DNA from: Thermoplasmatota archaeon
Lineage (GTDB): Archaea > Thermoplasmatota > E2 > DHVEG-1
Length of the DNA stretch: 55,571 nt
Direction: 5' to 3'
Assembly (NCBI GenBank): GCA_029762575.1
Contig: JARVGL010000003.1
Location: 1-55,571, forward strand
The notes under the pieces: model-generated
The model's input: only the letters and a program-made list of their open reading frames with translations
Told to the model about the DNA's origin: nothing
The model's database searches: none
Program-made: the position numbers and the translations under genes
In this document: positions 49,401 to 55,571 of the stretch, piece by piece
How positions within the stretch are numbered: position 1 is the first letter of the stretch
Layout: the number at the start of each line of letters is the position of its first letter

Positions 49401-49576
49401 AGCACACTATCATTATTCTGAGATGGGTTTTGGATAATCATCTCCTGTTGATATATCTCATTACTTGGTTTGCTCTGTATCATTGTCTCTTCAGCGGGCA
49501 CGGTTAAAACGCTCGAAAGAATTGAAAGAAGAAAGAGAATCATTACAATGATGCCGATACGTTTCATACTACTCAA
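46499..49576 (-). CDS. Secreted C25 (gingipain-like) peptidase with C-terminal NosD-like right-handed beta-helix
   Basis: Signal peptide; 'LLYMICHGNANL' His and 'PIVSCIACSSGSYDT' Cys; C-terminal 'IEHNIIRDHKNCGIYINAPHKI...NNYGIYLLETKQVNILGNTIENNRVGLFFNDV'. Confidence 0.9.
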   Translation of the reverse strand: MSSMKRIGIIVMILFLLSILSSVLTVPAEETMIQSKPSNEIYQQEMIIQNPSQNNDSVLQDSTEIMKKEAQQVLFKNHSFLISSEDIQIQEIGNDRFGLTLSDSILLNQPGLPLVPMRQILISLPKNSTVLSIDLKNYSVQRSLTPVSFMLTPKPLFWSIDETPLHIHVDEIVQKRILEAKHENIYPGSTHSYIIGKNNTNCTVIVYLFPIQHHFDTKETYLVTNGTLTVSYTMESDDDTCSTTNMDSFENIIITRPLFVQQAQRLQQFHNSQGIQSSVVTTTWIKENYDQAPYPPFMGYKDFSFRERIRKYDEDLSLKIISFLQSQSTNPHLQFVTLFGNAIHVPPSYYFGYSYYPVPTDFFYASPDLDLIQNYRVGRLPVDSILEAKRTVDKIIQWDPETYQMDNVAIAGGIPFNSPFFIGELITIDSVNQGFFDGLQVDKYYRTDERFGDTDILSALQNNYGLLYMICHGNANLVAVEDGRISARTLGNLPKNTKAPIVSCIACSSGSYDTHIIRQGYSFDRTSFGEGVVVSKGGGIAYIGGSRTNMGYPVLTIVNGRVEISKETYMAGLLTYVNQAYKNNVRHLGDLTMFAAETYLKDNDMTDFWNQYHYFGFILLGDPALVLPERLFQQVSYRQPETSSIQPVGMIPYESVSMEYNGSIGLHAIDEQTRYESVTDSPFINVKQVETGEYRNVEVTLSTHATHDGNATIQFTPSAGPLMLLRSESLDGKEDWLYYTAARPVDDDYTSETTGFGITRWNSIQDALDHSTSSDTIYVFEGTYLESITIETPCILLGENKERTIIDGGGNDDVLSIISDDVTISRFTIQHCGKDPWNAGISIQPKRTVRPKPIIIEHNIIRDHKNCGIYINAPHKILNPLINILQNDIVYNNFGIYSKSGTSGIDVSLNSLSSNNYGIYLLETKQVNILGNTIENNRVGLFFNDVKQGDVTLNNFLANTQQCQFSEIKQTKFTSNYWDDWIGLRFNTRIPLPKLINGVHDNTQNIRSQLKFDYSPLQEPFLVDV

Positions 49577-49727
49577 ATAAAATATATCACAATCATTCTA
49601 TATATACATAATTATCAGAAAGCTCTCTCTGTTTTTTCATAAAACGTATAATTTAACTATACAGATGTTAACAAGAAGAACCCATCGATGAAGGGTCTGT
49701 TGCAAACATTTAAAAGCGCCTCTTGTT

Positions 49728-50510
49728 TTGTATGTGCGAGGAAAGATCATGGTAATATACATTCTCTTTGTAGTGCTGTTGTTTTTAATGATGATTTTAG
49801 CATCGTCTATTAAGATAATGGCGGAATATCAAAGGATAGTCATTTTTCGATTAGGTCGTTTACAAGGAATAAAAGGCCCTGGACTTGTTTTCATCATCCC
49901 TATCATTGATTCTATCATCAAACTTGATCTGAGAACCCGGGTCATCGATGTACCAAAACAACGGGTCATCACTGAAGATAATGTCACTGTTGATGTGGAT
50001 GCGGTTGTCTATTTCAGAGTGGTCGATCCTCAAAAGGCAATTGTTGAGGTTCAACGATATGAGATGGCAACAGGCCTTCAAGCTCAAACGACCCTAAGAG
50101 ATGTGTTGGGTCGTCAAAATCTCGATGAACTTTTATCAAACCGTGAAGAGTTGAATAAAAGCCTTCAGACTATCATTGATTCTGCGACAGATCCTTGGGG
50201 TGTTAAAGTCTCTGCAGTGACGATACGTGATGTGTCTATTCCTGATAGCATGCTACGAGCGTTGGCAAAACAAGCTGAGGCAGAACGAGAGAAACGTTCT
50301 CGAGTGATAATCGCAGAAGGTGAATTCCAAGCATCGAAAAGGATGACCGATGCTGCAAAACTATATGAGGCGACACCTATGGCTATGAGATTACGAGAAT
50401 TGCAAACACTCTCAGAGATATCCCGGGAAGGGAATGTGATCGTGGTACCTGGTAGTTCAATGGGCGACATGGTAGGTATTGCAAAGGCGGTTGCAAAGGA
50501 TAAGAAATGA
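49728..50510 (+). CDS. SPFH/stomatin-like membrane protein (ATG 49728 or 49749)
   Basis: 'IKIMAEYQRIVIFRLGRLQGIKGPGLVFIIPIIDSIIKLDLRTRVIDVPKQRVITEDNVTVDVDAVVYFRV'. Confidence 0.95.
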   Translation: MYVRGKIMVIYILFVVLLFLMMILASSIKIMAEYQRIVIFRLGRLQGIKGPGLVFIIPIIDSIIKLDLRTRVIDVPKQRVITEDNVTVDVDAVVYFRVVDPQKAIVEVQRYEMATGLQAQTTLRDVLGRQNLDELLSNREELNKSLQTIIDSATDPWGVKVSAVTIRDVSIPDSMLRALAKQAEAEREKRSRVIIAEGEFQASKRMTDAAKLYEATPMAMRLRELQTLSEISREGNVIVVPGSSMGDMVGIAKAVAKDKK

Positions 50511-51835
50511 TGAGGCGCTTACCTCTTTTCCTTTTTTTAATATGTCTTATCTCTCTTAATACAACTTTTGTAGCATCTGCTGCAGATCGATCAGTTCTTC
50601 TTGTGGAATTGACCGATACGATCGACCATATCTCAAAAGATATCTTCACTGATGCCCTTGCACAAGCTCATGATATGGATGCAGCGGCAGTTATCCTTAT
50701 CCTACAAACTCCAGGTGGTGGGTTAAAGGAGACTTTTGAGATAGCGGAATCTATTGATACAAGCGAAATCCCTGTTGTTGGGTACGTCTATCCAACGGGT
50801 GCCAGTGCATGGTCCGCGGGGACATTCATCCTTCTTAGCACACATATAGCAGCAATGGCTGATCACAGTATCATTGGATCCTGTCAACCAGTTGAGATAG
50901 GTTTTACAGGTTCTCGGGTCATCAATGATTCAAAAACGATAAATGCTCTTGTACAATGGCTTACAGAACGAGCTAGCATCTACGGACGTAACACAACACT
51001 TGCAGAGGAATTCATACGGATCAATAGAAATGTGAATGCATCAGTTGCCTTGGAACAGGGAGTTATCGAGTTCACTGCAAATACTCTAACTGAACTGCTG
51101 AGTTCAATTGATGGAAAGATGGTAAAAACAACCATAGGCAACACTACCCTTGAAACAGCCAATAGCTGGATCAGATGGTTTTCTCCACCACTTCAGACTC
51201 AGATACGTAAGATCCTCTCCAACCCTGTTCTCTCCTCTCTCTTACTTATGCTAGGGATATTCTCGCTTCTTGCAGGTATCTCAGCACCAGGATACGGGGC
51301 GGAGGTGTTTGGTGTTGTTGCAATCCTCTTATCGCTTATCGGGTCGGGGTTTGCGGTCACAGAGCTAAGTATCCTTTTTATAGTGATAGGTGTTTTACTT
51401 TTGGTTCTTGAACTATGGGCCATTCCAGGTTTTGGCGTTGTCGGAATTGGAGGAATCATATGTCTTGTAATAGGATCGGTTTTTTTGATACCTACGTATC
51501 CAAATCAACAATGGGTGATATCTATGGCATGGGTTGATACTTTTCTTGTCGTTCTTATCGTAACCGTGATTCTTTTTGCAGTGTTCTTTTTGTTTCTTTT
51601 ATATAAGATTGTTGAAGTACGCAAGAAGAAACGTGTTGTAGGAGAGTTTGTTGGTGAGACTGCATTGACCGTTGATACCCTTACTCCCGATATGATTGGT
51701 TACGTACGCTTCAAAGGTGAGTTATGGCAGGCGTCCTCAGACCAAATCATTGAAAAGAATACAAAGGTATTGATAACTGGGAAAGATGGGGCTGTTTTAT
51801 TAGTGGTTCCTCTAGATATCAGTCCCAAACATTAA
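50507..51835 (+). CDS. NfeD family membrane serine protease (stomatin operon partner)
   Basis: ClpP-like 'ILQTPGGGLKETFEIAESI', 'PTGASAWSAGTFILLS..IIGSCQP'; C-terminal NfeD OB domain; overlaps the stomatin gene. Confidence 0.92.
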   Translation: MMRRLPLFLFLICLISLNTTFVASAADRSVLLVELTDTIDHISKDIFTDALAQAHDMDAAAVILILQTPGGGLKETFEIAESIDTSEIPVVGYVYPTGASAWSAGTFILLSTHIAAMADHSIIGSCQPVEIGFTGSRVINDSKTINALVQWLTERASIYGRNTTLAEEFIRINRNVNASVALEQGVIEFTANTLTELLSSIDGKMVKTTIGNTTLETANSWIRWFSPPLQTQIRKILSNPVLSSLLLMLGIFSLLAGISAPGYGAEVFGVVAILLSLIGSGFAVTELSILFIVIGVLLLVLELWAIPGFGVVGIGGIICLVIGSVFLIPTYPNQQWVISMAWVDTFLVVLIVTVILFAVFFLFLLYKIVEVRKKKRVVGEFVGETALTVDTLTPDMIGYVRFKGELWQASSDQIIEKNTKVLITGKDGAVLLVVPLDISPKH

Positions 51836-51869
51836 TCAACCCCTTTTTCCCTATCCGGCCTGAACATTC

Positions 51870-53114
51870 ATGGTAAACGATATGCACCTACGCTTTCTTG
51901 GTGGTAGTGACAGAGTTGGCAGTCTTGCAATGCTTTTGGACATCGATGATACACACCTTCTCTTTGATTATGGGATGACCCCTAGTAAACCTCCTGAGAT
52001 CCCGCTTCCAGCTCCACCGGTTGATTATGTTTTTCTCTCTCATGCTCACTTGGACCATTCAGGTATGCTTCCAGTTCTCTCTGAAAACGGTTCCGTTCCC
52101 ATTTATTGTACGAATATCACTAGTGAGATCAGTCATTTACTCCATAAGGATTCTTTGAAGATAGCGGAGACCGAAGGATATTCTCCACCATATAGTACGC
52201 TTGAGATCAAGAAAATAATGCATTTGTTTGAAGTGGTCAAACCAAAGGAATCCTTTGAAATCAGTTCGATGTATGACGTAAGGTTTCATGATGCTGGGCA
52301 TATCCCTGGCTCACTCATGGTTGAGATCTCAGGGTCCAAACGATTATTGTTCACTGGTGATTTCAACACCATTGACACCCATCTTGTCAAAGGCACTAAA
52401 CCTGTTGACTGTGACATCCTTGTTATGGAAGGAACATATGCAGGAAGAGATCATCCTATGGGTCGAGAGGAACTTGAGAAAGAGTTCATAGACAAGATCG
52501 ATGAGGTCGTTGGCCGCGGTGGGGTAGCTGTTCTTCCAGCATTTGCTGTTTCACGGTCCCAAGAGATAGCTTTAGTGTTACGGAAGGCTGGTTTTGATAT
52601 ATGGTTTGATGGTATGGGGCGAAAGGTGTCTAAGTTATTCTTGAAACATCCAGAGTATCTCAGGGATGCAAGTGCGTTAAAACGGGCTATGAACGATATC
52701 AATCTTGTTCATTCGGACCATGGGAGAAAACTTGCTTTAGAATCCGAGGTCATCCTTACATCAAGTGGTATGATGGATGGCGGACCAGTGTTACATTACA
52801 TGAATAAATTAAAGAATGATCCTAAAAGCGCGGTACTTCTTACAGGTTATCAGGTGGAGGGGACCAATAGTAGGCTTCTAGTTGATCATAGGAAACTTGA
52901 TTTCTATGGGGTCCTTGAAAGTGTATCCTGCGAGGTTCAGTATTATGATTTTTCAGGTCATGCTGGGCACAGTGAGCTCGTTAGCTTTGCCAAAGCATGT
53001 AGTCCAGAAAAGATCGTTCTCATGCATAGTGAGAATCGTGAGGTCCTTGCGGAATCATTGAAGGATTTCTCTGAAGTGATCCTCCCGCATAATGATCAAT
53101 ATATCTCTTTGTGA
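51870..53114 (+). CDS. MBL/beta-CASP ribonuclease (aCPSF2/aRNase J-like)
   Basis: 'FLSHAHLDHSGMLPVL', 'LLFTGDFNT', 'LLTGYQVEGTNSR', 'DFSGHAGHSELVSF'; no N-terminal KH domain. Confidence 0.9.
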   Translation: MVNDMHLRFLGGSDRVGSLAMLLDIDDTHLLFDYGMTPSKPPEIPLPAPPVDYVFLSHAHLDHSGMLPVLSENGSVPIYCTNITSEISHLLHKDSLKIAETEGYSPPYSTLEIKKIMHLFEVVKPKESFEISSMYDVRFHDAGHIPGSLMVEISGSKRLLFTGDFNTIDTHLVKGTKPVDCDILVMEGTYAGRDHPMGREELEKEFIDKIDEVVGRGGVAVLPAFAVSRSQEIALVLRKAGFDIWFDGMGRKVSKLFLKHPEYLRDASALKRAMNDINLVHSDHGRKLALESEVILTSSGMMDGGPVLHYMNKLKNDPKSAVLLTGYQVEGTNSRLLVDHRKLDFYGVLESVSCEVQYYDFSGHAGHSELVSFAKACSPEKIVLMHSENREVLAESLKDFSEVILPHNDQYISL

Positions 53115-53224
53115 CAACGGTTTTTCCAGTAGATGGTTTTGTAATATGAGAAATCTATTTAGCAATGGTTATTGATTTGAGAAATGAAGGATACGACATA
53201 GAAAAGGAGTAAGGTACGGATACG

Positions 53225-54475
53225 ATGACTGAGTTATCTCAACGACAGAAATATGATTTGAAACGTCAGTTAGAAGAGCTTAAGGCTTGTAGAGGAAAGC
53301 ATACTGAGCTTATTTCGTTATATGTTCCACCAACAAAACAAATATCTGATGTGACCTCGTATCTACGTAACGAGATATCTGAGTCGCAGAACATCAAATC
53401 AAAGACAACAAAAAAGAATGTGTTATCAGCTATCGAATCCATCCTCAGCAGGTTAAAGATGTTCCGTCAGCCACCGGAAAACGGTGTTGTCTTCTTTGTT
53501 GGTCATAAGAGTATAGGTAGCGATCAGACAACGATGGTTGCATTTGTCGTGGAACCACCACTTCCAATACAAACCTTTCTCTATAGATGTGACTCCCTGT
53601 TCTTTATTGAACCATTGGAGCAAATGCTCACGGAAAGGGAGCTCTATGGGTTATTCCTTATCGATCGACGTGAATGTACCATAGGCCTTCTCAGAGGAAA
53701 TCGTGTTGAGTTACTGAAATATATGACGTCTCAGGTTCCTGGTAAACATGGTCGTGGAGGTCAATCTCAGAGGCGTTTTGAACGATTAACAGAGATAGCT
53801 GCCCATGAATGGTTTCAGAAATGTGGTGAGAAAGCTAGTGAGATCTTTCTAGCAGAACCAGATGTTAAAGGAATTTTAATTGGTGGCCCAGGTCCTACGA
53901 AACGGTATTTCAATGAAGAAGGCTATCTTCATTATGAGATACAGGATAAGGTCGTTGATCTGTTCGATACTGGGTATACCGATGAGTATGGACTTCGGGA
54001 ACTTGTCTCCGTTGCATCAGATACCATGATGGATTTGAAGATATCTCAGGAAAAAAAGGTGATGAAACGGTTCCTTAGAGAGATAACAAAAGGAGATAAT
54101 AGTTTAGCTGTCTATGGAGAACATTTTGTTAGAAAGGCTCTTGAGATGGGTGCGGTAGATAGCTTGCTTCTCTCTGAAGATCTTAGAAAATATCGGATAA
54201 CGTTACGTTGTCCAACCTGTTCATATGAAGAAAAAAAAACGATTAGCGAGGACGTATTAGAAACATTTGAACCACCGATGTGTCCTACGTGTAAGACACC
54301 GACTCAGATGGAGATCACTCAAAAAATCGATATCATTGATGAGCTCTCAGAGCTTGTAGAAGCGACCAGTGGAAAAGTCTTTTTGATATCTCAAAGTAGC
54401 GAGGAGGGGGATTCCTTGAAAGCAGCATTTAGCGGTATTGCTGCTATCTCTCGTTATCCACTTAAACTTGTGTAA
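53225..54475 (+). CDS. prf1: Archaeal peptide chain release factor aRF1
   Basis: NIKS motif in 'ESQNIKSKTTKK', GGQ in 'KHGRGGQSQRRFERL', C-terminal 'CPTCSYEEKKTISEDV'. Confidence 0.97.
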   Translation: MTELSQRQKYDLKRQLEELKACRGKHTELISLYVPPTKQISDVTSYLRNEISESQNIKSKTTKKNVLSAIESILSRLKMFRQPPENGVVFFVGHKSIGSDQTTMVAFVVEPPLPIQTFLYRCDSLFFIEPLEQMLTERELYGLFLIDRRECTIGLLRGNRVELLKYMTSQVPGKHGRGGQSQRRFERLTEIAAHEWFQKCGEKASEIFLAEPDVKGILIGGPGPTKRYFNEEGYLHYEIQDKVVDLFDTGYTDEYGLRELVSVASDTMMDLKISQEKKVMKRFLREITKGDNSLAVYGEHFVRKALEMGAVDSLLLSEDLRKYRITLRCPTCSYEEKKTISEDVLETFEPPMCPTCKTPTQMEITQKIDIIDELSELVEATSGKVFLISQSSEEGDSLKAAFSGIAAISRYPLKLV

Positions 54476-54615
54476 ACCCTGAAAATTATTCAATGGTTTA
54501 ATATCAAGAGAATTTTTGAGTATGGTTGAATCCTTTTTCAAAAATTTCTCAAAATGTTAGTTTAAATAGAACATTTTATAAATGGGGAAATATATTATTA
54601 GGGCGGTAATGTGCG

Positions 54616-55571
54616 ATGACATCTCGAGAAGACTTTCTCTCTTTTATTCCTGCCAACAAGAAGATACCCGAATTAACAATAAAAGCCGTGCTTGTCGGAG
54701 CACTTCTTGCTATCATTTTAGGTTCAGCAAATGCGTATCTAGGTCTTTATGCTGGAATGACCGTTTCTGCGGTTATCCCTGGAGCCGTTATGGCCTTTGC
54801 ACTCCTCAAACCTTTTAAAGGAAATATCCTTGAAGTAAACATTGGGATGATGGGTGCAGCAGCCGGTGAAGCCCTTGCTGCAGGCGTCATCTTCACTATC
54901 CCTGCAATCGTTCTTCTTGGAACATGGACCGAGGTTCATTATCTAGAGACAACGTTGATAGCTGCATTAGGCGGAGTCCTTGGCGTTCTCTGGATGGTTC
55001 CGCTGCGTCGGGCGTTGATCATTAAAACTGATCTTCCTTTTCCTGAGGGGGTCGCTGTTGCTGCAGTTCTTACAACTACTGTGGGGGGAGATGAAACCGA
55101 GAAACAGAAAACAGATGACAAGGGTAAGGTCAGTGGTATATGGCTGATCGTTGGTGTCGTGCTCGCAGGATTATTGAAATTCGGTCAGGTCTCCCTGAAA
55201 GCATTCAATGGAACCGTTAATGGAATTGTAAATATAGGTAAATATAATATCGGCAGCGGAGAGAATACTGGTGTGTTATATGGTGGTGTGGCAACATCAC
55301 CTGCGCTGTTAGCAGTGGGTTGGATCATTGGTCCTAAGATTTCTTCTTTTGTCTTTGTTGGTGGTCTTCTTGGCTGGGTCATCCTTGCACCACTCATTGC
55401 ACTTGCAACAGGTCTTCCAACACCAAGCCCTGATCAGTATACAGATGCATTAGCCTATGGTGGTGGTAATTTTGAAGTTGGTAGCATGATCTGGGGTTTC
55501 TACAAAATATGGGGTGATTATATCCGTTATATTGGTGTAGGGGCTATGGTTGTTGGTGGATTATTTACTAT
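54616..55571 (+). CDS. OPT family oligopeptide transporter (partial, runs off the window)
   Basis: Manual translation MTSREDFLSFIPANKKIPELTIKAVLVGALLAIILGSANAYLGLYAGMTVSAVIPGAVMAFALLKPFKGNILEVNIGMMGAAAGEALAAGVIFTIPAI... Confidence 0.88.
   Translation, partial: MTSREDFLSFIPANKKIPELTIKAVLVGALLAIILGSANAYLGLYAGMTVSAVIPGAVMAFALLKPFKGNILEVNIGMMGAAAGEALAAGVIFTIPAIVLLGTWTEVHYLETTLIAALGGVLGVLWMVPLRRALIIKTDLPFPEGVAVAAVLTTTVGGDETEKQKTDDKGKVSGIWLIVGVVLAGLLKFGQVSLKAFNGTVNGIVNIGKYNIGSGENTGVLYGGVATSPALLAVGWIIGPKISSFVFVGGLLGWVILAPLIALATGLPTPSPDQYTDALAYGGGNFEVGSMIWGFYKIWGDYIRYIGVGAMVVGGLFT

Overview
A 55.6 kb chromosomal window that reads as archaeal. Evidence: TATA-binding protein, aRF1 with NIKS and GGQ motifs, GatD, Alba, NMD3, archaeal EndA, ThiD-ThiN fusion, and A/T-rich TATA-like promoters. 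A Thermoplasmatota/Euryarchaeota-type peptide-fermenting heterotroph is likely, but I cannot place it from sequence alone. The core consists of housekeeping and central-metabolism genes: nfnAB-like oxidoreductase, pyrG, iorAB, gatD, truA, pycBA, serA, eno, endA, tbp, prf1 and one tRNA-Leu(CAA). Interspersed is an unusually large set of secreted or membrane proteolysis genes: two C25 gingipain-like peptidases, an Ntn-hydrolase, a secreted Lon-domain protease, CPBP, M56/BlaR1-like and NfeD proteases, and a serpin. No CRISPR array, IS element, prophage or rRNA was seen. The most interesting items are: (1) a translationally coupled TBP pair whose first member has lost three of the four DNA-kinking phenylalanines; (2) a BlaI/BlaR1-like regulatory pair with a non-PBP ectodomain, two TACA-N3-TGTA dyads upstream, and a secreted Lon-like protease across a structured intergenic region; (3) an RHH-like regulator with a perfect dyad at its own predicted start site; (4) a ThiI-like protein with a destroyed PP-loop; (5) a PKD surface protein ending in LPETGG plus a hydrophobic tail; (6) a perfect 9-bp-arm palindrome in front of pycBA. 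All protein calls rest on recognised motifs in the supplied translations; no database search was run.
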